Shown here: positions 1 through 6,041 of the stretch, in pieces
How positions within the stretch are numbered: position 1 is the stretch's first letter
Layout of the letters: the number at the start of each line of letters is the position of its first letter
Assembly: GCA_964553035.1 (NCBI GenBank)
Contig: CAZKJH010000100.1
Location: 1-14,136, forward strand
Reading direction: 5' to 3'
Origin: JBBQIY01 sp964553035
GTDB lineage: Bacteria; Verrucomicrobiota; Kiritimatiellia; RFP12; UBA3636
DNA length: 14,136 nucleotides
Position numbers and translations under genes: made by a program
Notes under the pieces: model-generated
What the model was told of the DNA's origin: nothing
What the model saw: the letters and a program-made list of their open reading frames with translations, nothing else
Databases searched by the model: none

Positions 1-69
1 GGAAGAAATCGCCCCACGAATCAACTCACAAAAAAATCATGCGTCAGCACTGTTTTTATCCCGGGTAAT

Positions 70-99
70 TTGACATATGTTCCTTGAAAAGTGTATAAT
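70..99 (+). promoter_or_regulatory. Consensus sigma70-type promoter of the SDR gene
   Basis: The -35 box TTGACA (70-75) and -10 box TATAAT (94-99) both match the consensus exactly and are 18 bp apart. Transcription would begin near 105-107, giving a leader of about 130 nt before the SDR start at 237. The surroundings are very A+T rich (16 G/C in the 60 bases 61-120 by hand count), which raises the chance of random -10 matches, but two perfect boxes at good spacing are unlikely to be accidental. No operator-like inverted repeat is evident over the boxes. Confidence 0.7.
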
Positions 100-147
100 T
101 TAATTTTGTTAAAAACTGTTTGCGACAAGCTCAACAAGAAAAAAATA

Positions 148-219
148 ATGAAGAAGACATTGACTATTGCTGTTGATTACTTAGATTTGATTGGCAGGAA
201 AATAATGAATCATGACTAA
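148..219 (+). CDS. Possible 23-residue leader peptide ORF ahead of the SDR gene
   Basis: A short ORF lies in the 5' leader, starting ATG AAG AAG ACA and ending TAA at 217-219. The peptide begins MKKTLTIAVDYLD and ends IMNHD. Its stop codon overlaps an in-frame ATG of the SDR reading frame at 219 (TAATG), the arrangement used for translational coupling. The upstream purine run (AAGAAAAA) is only a weak ribosome site. The peptide has no run of a single amino acid as in biosynthetic attenuators. It could be a regulatory leader, the 5' remnant of another gene, or chance. Confidence is low because the ORF is so short. Confidence 0.2.
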   Translation: MKKTLTIAVDYLDLIGRKIMNHD

Positions 220-236
220 TGATAAAGAGGATTAAA

Positions 237-1013
237 ATGTTTGAATTGAAAAATAAGAAGATCGTTTTCTTTGGAGCTGCGGGCTATCTGGCAAGTCCGA
301 TCATTTCGAAAATGGCTGAACTCGGTGCCGATCTGATGCTGGTAGATCTCAATGTTGAGCGTGCAAGTAAAATCGCCAAAGAGTTAAGTTTGAAATATCC
401 GGAGCAATGTTTTGATTCTTCGTACCTCGATACCAATGATTACTCCAGTATCGCAGTCTGTTTTGAAAAGATCAAAAAAACGTTTAAGAGCATTGATGTC
501 ATGGTGTCCGGCATCTCAGCAGCTAATAATCTGCGAGTTGAAGAGTTTACACCTGAACTGATGAATAATACCTTTGCAGCCCATCTGACAGGTTCTTTTC
601 TGCTGGCCAGAAACTCAGCAGAACTAATGCCTAATGGGGGCAGTATCGTCATTTTCTCATCCATGTACGGACACGTTGCTCCTGACCCGTCAGTTTACCA
701 TGGTGCAATGAAACCTAACCCCATTGACTATGGAATGGCAAAGGCCGGGCTTGATCAGATGATCCGTTACTTAGCGGTTTATTGGGGAGCTAAAAACATT
801 CGGGTTAACGGTGTTGCTCCCGGACCGTTTCCAAACGCTGCAAAATATCCGGAGGATGGCGATTTCATTGAACGCCTTAGCAAAAAAGTTCCAATGGGTC
901 GCGTTGGCAAACAACACGAAATGGCTGGAGCCGTCATTTATTTAGCTTCCGAAGAGTCGAGCTTTACCAGCGGACATATTCTCAATGTCGACGGGGGGTG
1001 GACAGCCTGGTAA
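237..1013 (+). CDS. SDR-family NAD(P)-dependent oxidoreductase
   Basis: This is a classical short-chain dehydrogenase/reductase of 258 residues, a usual length for the family, predicted cytoplasmic. The N-terminal Rossmann motif is the variant GAAGYLA (residues 13-19), followed by an acidic MLVDL strand end that fits NAD(H) preference. The catalytic Ser lies in FSSMYG (S141/S142), and the YxxxK pair is Y165 and K169 in YGMAKAG. The NNAG-type segment is replaced by VSGISAANN. It ends with the family's SGHILNVDGG pattern. I chose ATG 237 because AGAGG (226-230) lies 6 nt upstream; an in-frame ATG at 219 would add six residues and overlaps the stop of a short leader ORF. The long insertion around PDPSVYHGAMKPNP resembles SDRs of nonulosonic-acid or glycan-modification loci, but the substrate is unknown. 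G+C is visibly lower than in the downstream genes, which suggests separate ancestry. Confidence 0.9.
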   Translation: MFELKNKKIVFFGAAGYLASPIISKMAELGADLMLVDLNVERASKIAKELSLKYPEQCFDSSYLDTNDYSSIAVCFEKIKKTFKSIDVMVSGISAANNLRVEEFTPELMNNTFAAHLTGSFLLARNSAELMPNGGSIVIFSSMYGHVAPDPSVYHGAMKPNPIDYGMAKAGLDQMIRYLAVYWGAKNIRVNGVAPGPFPNAAKYPEDGDFIERLSKKVPMGRVGKQHEMAGAVIYLASEESSFTSGHILNVDGGWTAW

Positions 1014-1037
1014 GACGAGCACCTGAGGTGTCCTTGA

Positions 1038-1259
1038 TGGATTCGCGTGGGCGCGGATGGTCCCTTCAAGGTCTTCCTTAACGGGCAGGAAATCGCCTGC
1101 GATCCCAAGGCGACCAATCCGATGCGAGCACGGGTGACCGTGGACGTAGAATGGAAGAAGGGCCGTAACGAGATCGTCATCGCCCTGCATACCCATGACG
1201 GCGCGGCGTGGGGATTCATGGCGACCGTGCTACCAGTAGAAACACCCAAACAAGGATAA
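1038..1259 (+). pseudogene. C-terminal remnant of a beta-sandwich domain protein, 5' part missing
   Basis: An open frame of about 73 codons runs from just after an in-frame TGA (1035-1037) to TAA at 1257-1259. The peptide begins W-I-R-V-GADGPFKVFLNGQEIAC and includes DPKATNP, WKKGRNEIVIAL and GAAWGF. This pattern resembles the last beta-sandwich domain of large secreted carbohydrate-active proteins in PVC bacteria (a DG-P-KV-NG-E strand pair, then KKGRNE and AWG strands). Domain-like sequence begins almost at the stop, only about 25 bp after the SDR gene ends, with no ribosome site and only a GTG (1047) as start. I read it as the 3' stump of a gene cut by recombination or insertion. A free-standing small protein is the less likely alternative. 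Its end lies 2 bp before the next gene's ATG, so the lost gene was probably once co-transcribed with the esterase. Confidence 0.6.
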
Positions 1260-1261
1260 GA

Positions 1262-2563
1262 ATGAAACGCATCACCATCTGTTTGTCTCTGCTTCTGTTC
1301 CCACTCTTTATCGTGTCCGCAGCCATGGCTCCGGATGCCCCTATCATCGCCTCCTACCAAGACTGCTGGGAGCAGGAGCCGCCGCCCGGGTGGCAGATTC
1401 TGACCAATTCTCGTGGCTCGATGGGTGATGCTGGCAATTATGAGCCGCTGGCATACGTCAACGAATCGCCAGAAAAATGGGTTTCTGGGGCCACTTATTA
1501 TATCGATGAAAACAAGGCTATCCGCGTTGGTCCCGCCAATAGCCGAATTCGCGGAGTACGTGACGGTGTCAAGCAGTATGCAATCTGCGCCTATACCTTT
1601 CTTGAAGATCTTCCCGGCGATGTCTGGGTGACTCAAGGCAACATTCAGGGCCGTAACCAGGGTGTGGGTATGGATTTAAAAGTCTATCTGAACAACACCT
1701 TAAAACTCGAACAGCTCGCCCCGGTAGCTCGCGAAGCGGATCTGTTCCAGTGCAACCTAGGAGCGGTCAAAAAGGGTGATGTCGTTTATGTTGCGTTCGC
1801 CTCGGAGGATGTCAATACCTTGATCGTCCGCTTGTTTTATACCATCGAAGCTTATCCGCAGGGGACGGTTCCGCCCCCGCCCCCGCAAAAGATTCATCCG
1901 GCGCCGGATGCGGCGACTCCGGTCCTGTCTTCCAGAACGGTAAGACCGGATCCAAAGTATCTTGAGCAGCATGAAAAACTTTGTGAAGCGCTTCTTGCGC
2001 AAAAGTCCGAAACGGTCTTTATCGGCGACTCCATCACAGTACGCTTGGGATCGGGCGCCATGCTCAGCAGCCGATTTGGAGAGAAATTCAAACCAGGCAT
2101 GTTCGCGATCTCCGGCGACTGGATGCAAAATGTCCTGTGGCGCATTCTTAACGGAGTGTTCGACCGGCTCAAACCCAAAGCCATTGTCCTGCTGATCGGT
2201 ACCAACAACATCAGCCAATACACCGAAGATGAAATCACGAGAGGCATCGACGCGATTCTTCAAGCGCTTCGTCAGCAGACTCCCGACTCCCACATCGTCG
2301 TGATGGGAATTTTTCCGCGTGGTGAATCTATCCACAACAATCCGGGATATGAGAAGATCAAACAGGTTAACGCGAACCTCGCGGATTTGGCGGCCAAAGA
2401 TGACAAGGTTTTCTTCCTCGATATCGGCAGCCGCCTTGTGGAACCTGACGGAACCATCGCTGACGAGATCATGCCCGACCGGCTGCATGTCGCGACGAAA
2501 GGCTTGGATATCTGGGCCGAAGCCCTCATTCCTGTACTCGATAAATTTTTCGAAAACCCTTAG
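1262..2563 (+). CDS. Exported SGNH/GDSL-family hydrolase (esterase) with an extra N-terminal domain
   Basis: This 433-residue protein probably removes acyl (for example acetyl) groups from carbohydrate outside the cytoplasm. Residues 1-22 form a signal peptide (MKR, hydrophobic core, SAAMA end). Residues about 25-195 form a beta-rich domain I do not recognise, followed by a proline-rich linker (PPPPPQ). The C-terminal half is SGNH: block I IGDSIT with nucleophile S257, block II Gly in ISGDW (G285), block III GTNN with N315/N316, and block V DRLH with D406 and H409. All catalytic positions are present. The start is ATG 1262, preceded by AAGGAT; longer frames from a GTG at 1208 would overlap the upstream remnant and spoil the signal peptide. 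It sits 9 bp from the deacetylase gene, so the two are likely one transcript. The substrate is not deducible from sequence. Confidence 0.88.
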   Translation: MKRITICLSLLLFPLFIVSAAMAPDAPIIASYQDCWEQEPPPGWQILTNSRGSMGDAGNYEPLAYVNESPEKWVSGATYYIDENKAIRVGPANSRIRGVRDGVKQYAICAYTFLEDLPGDVWVTQGNIQGRNQGVGMDLKVYLNNTLKLEQLAPVAREADLFQCNLGAVKKGDVVYVAFASEDVNTLIVRLFYTIEAYPQGTVPPPPPQKIHPAPDAATPVLSSRTVRPDPKYLEQHEKLCEALLAQKSETVFIGDSITVRLGSGAMLSSRFGEKFKPGMFAISGDWMQNVLWRILNGVFDRLKPKAIVLLIGTNNISQYTEDEITRGIDAILQALRQQTPDSHIVVMGIFPRGESIHNNPGYEKIKQVNANLADLAAKDDKVFFLDIGSRLVEPDGTIADEIMPDRLHVATKGLDIWAEALIPVLDKFFENP

Positions 2564-2572
2564 AAAAATAAG

Positions 2573-3463
2573 ATGATGAAAAAAGATAAAAACAAAGCAC
2601 CAGCAACAAAATCTTCTCGCAAATCCGTCGCCAAAAGTGGCACTTCCCGTTCCCTCATGGCCATCGGTGCCCACGGCGACGATATCGAATTCTGGGCTGG
2701 AGGAACCTGCCTGAAATATCATCGCGCCGGCTACGACATCGTTTACGTCATGTCCACCAACAACATGTCCGGTGCCCTGCATTTTGTCGAAACTGGAGGA
2801 GTTGTGGTCAGTCGGAAATGTACCCCGGAAACCATGATGCCGCTTCGCAAGAAAGAATGCGACAAGGCGGCGGCCGTCGTCGGAACCACGCCTATCCACC
2901 TCGACCACCCCATGCGTCATTACACGGGGCCCGATCTGCACTCGGTCGATGAAGGCTTTGGTGCCCCTCCTCCGTCTGGAATTGCCTTGAAGGGTCCGAC
3001 TATCATGATGGCGCACGACGATCCTCAATCCGTTCGCCGTGTGGCGGATCTCATCCTCGAGCACAATCCGGAAGCGGTGCTTACCCACTCACCCGTCACC
3101 GGCTCGCCGGAACATTACGCCACTGCCATGCTGGTGATGAAGGGCTATCTTCAGGCGCGGGCGGAGGGATATCTCGGTTGGATTCTTTTCTGGAATGAGA
3201 TGACGCAAGTCACCGAGTTGCGTGACACATTCCGCACCTGGGATACCTTTGTCGATATCACCGGCTTGCGCAAGGCTAAGGAAGACTGGATCCGGTGTCA
3301 CATCGCCATGGTGCCGTGTCCAGAGCGGATGGAATATCTCGATTTCTCTGGGGAGTGCGGTTGCCAATTGGCGGAAACCTTTACTATTGGCAAGTTCGGA
3401 GAAGAACCGCAGGCTATCGGCGAATTCATTAAAGAGATCCTGCGCAACCGGTGCAAGCCCTAA
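2573..3463 (+). CDS. PIG-L family (LmbE-like) metal-dependent deacetylase
   Basis: The protein has 296 residues and is predicted cytoplasmic. Family members remove N-acetyl groups from amino sugars or related N-acyl compounds using Zn. The metal/catalytic motif is AHGDDIEFWAGGT (H34, D36, D37), with Gly replacing the usual Pro of HPDD. The distal His is likely H181 in SPEHY, and H172 precedes it in LTHSP. Residues 1-27 are a Lys/Ser/Ala-rich, probably disordered tail (MMKKDKNKAPATK and onward). This is unusual for the family, and there is no hydrophobic core to make it a signal peptide. The next Met (M29) directly precedes the first strand but has no ribosome site, so I keep ATG 2573. The gene follows the GDSL esterase by 9 bp, so an extracellular esterase and an intracellular N-deacetylase may process one acylated substrate in turn. 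Confidence 0.87.
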   Translation: MMKKDKNKAPATKSSRKSVAKSGTSRSLMAIGAHGDDIEFWAGGTCLKYHRAGYDIVYVMSTNNMSGALHFVETGGVVVSRKCTPETMMPLRKKECDKAAAVVGTTPIHLDHPMRHYTGPDLHSVDEGFGAPPPSGIALKGPTIMMAHDDPQSVRRVADLILEHNPEAVLTHSPVTGSPEHYATAMLVMKGYLQARAEGYLGWILFWNEMTQVTELRDTFRTWDTFVDITGLRKAKEDWIRCHIAMVPCPERMEYLDFSGECGCQLAETFTIGKFGEEPQAIGEFIKEILRNRCKP

Positions 3464-3467
3464 CCTG

Positions 3468-3486
3468 ATCGCCAGGATAAGGCGAT
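3468..3486 (+). terminator. Hairpin just after the PIG-L gene, possible terminator
   Basis: ATCGCC (3468-3473) and GGCGAT (3481-3486) form a perfect 6-bp stem with a 7-nt loop, starting 5 bp after the stop codon at 3463. There is no T-tract behind it, so an intrinsic terminator is only suggested. It may instead protect the 3' end. The 183-bp gap to the convergent AraC gene holds no other strong hairpin. Confidence 0.25.
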
Positions 3487-3560
3487 GGGAGCGGCAGGAT
3501 TTATCTCATGCGGAGGAGCGAGTGTTGGAGGCATGGGCTTTGTTTTTCTAACATGGCTGA

Positions 3561-3584
3561 ACAGGATTGACCGGATTGGATAGG
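3561..3584. repeat. Short degenerate direct repeat in the convergent intergenic gap
   Basis: Two adjoining 9-bp units, ACAGGATTG (3561-3569) and ACCGGATTG (3570-3578), differ at one base and are followed by the partial unit GATAGG. As I recall, similar ACAGGATT-type arrays are common between genes in PVC and some other environmental genomes; copy number here cannot be judged from one window. Confidence 0.35.
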
Positions 3585-3646
3585 TCTGGGGGATCTGAGG
3601 ACGTGGGGAAACATCTGTCCCGCCGCGCGGCAGCACACGATTTAAT

Positions 3647-4522
3647 TTACAGATGATGTTGACGGCGCCAGTTGGAGAAGGCCGCTGGCGACAAAAATCC
3701 GAGTTCGCTGGCGATTGCCTTGCACGGTTCCCCGGCATCAAGCAAGGAGTGGGCGCGATCGATTCGGCATTGGTTAATCAATTCATGTACGGTCTGTCCC
3801 GTGCATTTTTTGAACACTCTGGAAAAATGAAACTTACTATAGCCTGAGAGGTGAGCCAAAGCATCTAAGTCCTCAGATTCAGCGAGATGCGTTTCGATAT
3901 GGCGTTGAATCGCGGCGACAATGTCTTGATGTCGACGGACACGTCCGGCGTTGTCAGTCTTAGACTGCCATTTTGTCATGGCGCGAAAGAGCAACGAAAA
4001 AATGGCTGTTTGGAGGACTGTGCGGCACAGTTCAGCAGGCATCCAGTCCGGAGGAGATTCTGCTTGATCCCACGCCCGGATCAACGCATCGCGGTCTACC
4101 TTGTTGAATACAACAGGCTGATTTCGCTGGTCGGTTACCTGACCGTTCTGGCGACTGTAGATGCTGGCAATTGCATCATGAGTCAAAAGCATGATCCAGA
4201 TGTGCTTGAAAGATGCATTGTCTTGAGGATATTCGACGGCATGCGCTTCGTTTTCATCAAACAAAAAAACGGTGCCTGGACGGCACGGGTAGATCTTCCC
4301 ACCGAAGCGCTGATAGGTATCGCCCTCGATACAGAACAGAATCTCCCGCTGTTGATGCGTGTGCTGATGTGTGTCAACCCAGCGAGAATATGTGGCTTGC
4401 TGTAGAGGGTGCTCCGCATGCGGTAGCGCAGAACAAACGAATCGCCAGTGTTCTGGCGCGGCCAGCAAGGTGCTGGTCGCATGATTTAAGCATGTCTGAC
4501 GTGAAGACAGGGTGTCCTCCAA
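3647..4522 (-). CDS. AraC-family transcriptional regulator with N-terminal cupin sensor domain
   Basis: The 291-residue protein is predicted to be a ligand-responsive DNA-binding regulator. Residues about 40-110 carry the cupin-like effector domain with a His cluster (THQHTHQQREILFCIEG) and a PGTVFLFDENEAH strand pair, typical of sugar-sensing members. Two helix-turn-helix segments follow: about 218-241 (LDALAHLSGYSKFHFSRVFKK) and about 266-291 (CKAIASELGFLSPAAFSNW). The protein ends at FSNWRRQHHL, roughly 7-8 residues short of the usual G-x-(S/T)-P-x-x-(Y/F)-R terminus. No ATG begins the frame; TTG 4522 is the first common start codon, but GGAGG lies inside its codons 2-3. If that GGAGG is the ribosome site, initiation would be at CTG 4510. 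It is divergent from the aminotransferase gene and may control it and itself. Confidence 0.88.
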   Translation of the reverse strand: MEDTLSSRQTCLNHATSTLLAAPEHWRFVCSALPHAEHPLQQATYSRWVDTHQHTHQQREILFCIEGDTYQRFGGKIYPCRPGTVFLFDENEAHAVEYPQDNASFKHIWIMLLTHDAIASIYSRQNGQVTDQRNQPVVFNKVDRDALIRAWDQAESPPDWMPAELCRTVLQTAIFSLLFRAMTKWQSKTDNAGRVRRHQDIVAAIQRHIETHLAESEDLDALAHLSGYSKFHFSRVFKKCTGQTVHELINQCRIDRAHSLLDAGEPCKAIASELGFLSPAAFSNWRRQHHL

Positions 4523-4569
4523 TAAGTAAGATAAAGCAAGATTGATAAACAGTTAGCAATATCAGTGAA

Positions 4570-4598
4570 TTGAACTGTCCTTGTTTATAGCTTATAAT
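4570..4598 (+). promoter_or_regulatory. Sigma70-type promoter of the aminotransferase gene
   Basis: TTGAAC (4570-4575) and a perfect TATAAT (4593-4598) are separated by 17 bp, the optimal spacing. Transcription should start near 4604-4606, giving a leader of about 45 nt before ATG 4650. It faces away from the AraC gene and lies in the only space where that regulator's own promoter can also be. Confidence 0.7.
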
Positions 4599-4612
4599 GC
4601 GTGGCAGTTCAA
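4570..4612. promoter_or_regulatory. Perfect 8-bp inverted repeat bracketing the promoter, candidate operator
   Basis: TTGAACTG (4570-4577) and CAGTTCAA (4605-4612) are exact reverse complements with 27 bp between them. The left arm covers the -35 box and the right arm the expected transcription start. The centres are 35 bp apart, a little over three helical turns, so a dimer or looped protein could contact both on a similar face. A third partial copy, CAGTT, lies at 4550-4554. The neighbouring AraC-family regulator is the obvious candidate to bind, by inference from position only. Confidence 0.45.
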
Positions 4613-4649
4613 GCAAAAAACATTAACACACAAACAGGAAATTTACTTT

Positions 4650-5870
4650 ATGACATCTGACAAATTGGCAATCAACGGCGGTGCAGTGGCTGTTGCCGAT
4701 TCTGTGAAAAAATCTCTGAAGCCTTGGCCCCCAACTGACCTGAAGACGGCAGAACGGCTGAAGGAAGTTTATTTGAGCGGAAAGTGGTCGTTTAACGGTT
4801 CCTATGAACAGAAATTCTCCAAAGAGTTTGCAGACTACTGTGGTGCTCGTCATGGCATTTTCATGTTCAACGGCACCGTGACCCTTGAGAGTGCCTTGCA
4901 CGCGCTGGGCGTTAAAGTGGGTGACGAGGTGATTGTTCCTAGTAACACATGGTTGGCAACGGCCATGTCGGCGATTTACCTCGGTGCTAAACCTGTGTTT
5001 GTTGATGTCGAACCGGACACGCTTTGCCTTGATCCAGAACAGGTACGCGCGGCGATCACGCCTAAAACGAAAGCGATCATTCCTGTACATCTGTATGGTT
5101 CGATGGCCGACATGGATAAGCTTATGGCGATTTCTCATGAAACCGGTATCCCTATTATTGAAGACGCTGCGCACGCACAGGGTGGCGTTTGGAGGGGGAA
5201 GGGACTTGGGTCTATCGGTCATGTTGGCTCGTTCAGCTTCCAACAGTCAAAGACGGTCTCTTCCGGAGAAGGAGGCATTTGTATAACCAACGATGATGCT
5301 TTGGCAGAGAAACTTTTCAGGATCAAGCACATTGGTTACGGTCCTGGTCAAAAACAAGGCCAAGCGTCCGTCGGTCCCGAGACAGGGTTGATTTGTCACA
5401 ACTATCGTGGACTCGAGTTCAGTGCTGTAATTCTGAGTTCTGCGCTGAAACACCTTAAGGATCAGACCGCGCTACGCGATGCCAATGCCATCTATTTCAG
5501 CGAGCTGATTAAGGACATCCCAGGCTTTACGGTACAGGCGCGCGGACGTGATGTTGACGTGCAGAGTTATTACCATTTTGTAATGCTCGTCGATCCAAAA
5601 GCGCTTAAGCTAGGCTACACGCGCAAAGAGGTGCAGGAAGCGTTGGCCGCCGAGGGCATGACTTGTGGTTATGGCTACGGCCCGGTCTATCATCATTTGC
5701 TCTGGAACCTACCCACAGACGCCTTTCGGATTCACAGTGGTACCGTGGTGGAAGATTCGAGTAACAACCGTATGTTGACGCTGTCGCACGAGTGGTTACT
5801 CTCCGACAAGTCAACAATGGAAGCCCTCGCAAAGGCGGTTCGTAAGGTGATGACGGCCTATGCTCGCTAA
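4650..5870 (+). CDS. DegT/DnrJ/EryC1/StrS-family PLP-dependent aminotransferase
   Basis: This 406-residue fold-type I enzyme would transfer an amino group to a keto-sugar or keto-cyclitol in the cytoplasm. The Schiff-base lysine is K201 in SFQQSKTVSSGEGG, the pyridine-contacting Asp is D172 in IIEDAAHAQGG, and substrate-loop elements GKWSFNGSYE and VPSNTWLATAMS are present. Length and all key residues are normal. The FQQSK-x-(4)-GEGG form and the INGG start recall the scyllo-inosose/AHBA branch more than the nucleotide-sugar branch; that is recollection, not alignment. ATG 4650 is chosen because AGGAA (4636-4640) precedes it by 9 nt; a longer frame from TTG 4581 would start inside the promoter. 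Its promoter is flanked by an inverted repeat and shared intergenic space with a divergent AraC regulator. No partner dehydratase or nucleotidyltransferase is nearby, so it may act on a free sugar or inositol derivative. Confidence 0.9.
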   Translation: MTSDKLAINGGAVAVADSVKKSLKPWPPTDLKTAERLKEVYLSGKWSFNGSYEQKFSKEFADYCGARHGIFMFNGTVTLESALHALGVKVGDEVIVPSNTWLATAMSAIYLGAKPVFVDVEPDTLCLDPEQVRAAITPKTKAIIPVHLYGSMADMDKLMAISHETGIPIIEDAAHAQGGVWRGKGLGSIGHVGSFSFQQSKTVSSGEGGICITNDDALAEKLFRIKHIGYGPGQKQGQASVGPETGLICHNYRGLEFSAVILSSALKHLKDQTALRDANAIYFSELIKDIPGFTVQARGRDVDVQSYYHFVMLVDPKALKLGYTRKEVQEALAAEGMTCGYGYGPVYHHLLWNLPTDAFRIHSGTVVEDSSNNRMLTLSHEWLLSDKSTMEALAKAVRKVMTAYAR

Positions 5871-6041
5871 TACCCGCACGTGTTCGGGGTTGCGGTTGGT
5901 TCGTGGCGCAGCCGCGAGGGGGCTAACTCCTGGCTTCTGACTGTGATTGCGGATAGACAAAAACGATGTATTTTGCTACCTTTCAAAAGAAATAAGTGAG
6001 CTCGCTCGTAGCCTCTAAAAACCAAGTTATACAAAGGATTT

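Noticed and set aside
938..1636. Long minus-strand open frame of 232 codons across the SDR end, the remnant and the esterase start
   Set aside because: It is antisense to three better-supported frames, has no ribosome site or family motif, and its composition is that of a shadow frame.
1757..3088. Minus-strand open frame of 443 codons opposite the esterase and PIG-L genes
   Set aside because: The sense frames carry complete SGNH and PIG-L catalytic motifs; the antisense protein is rich in His/Arg/Asp with no recognisable domain.
3622..3631. GCCGCGCGGC palindrome as terminator of the AraC gene
   Set aside because: The stem would be only 3 bp around a GCGC loop, with no T-run on the minus strand.
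5892..5915. GCGGTT/AGCCGC hairpin after the aminotransferase as terminator
   Set aside because: It has only six pairs including a G-U, a 12-nt loop and no T-tract; not strong enough to call.
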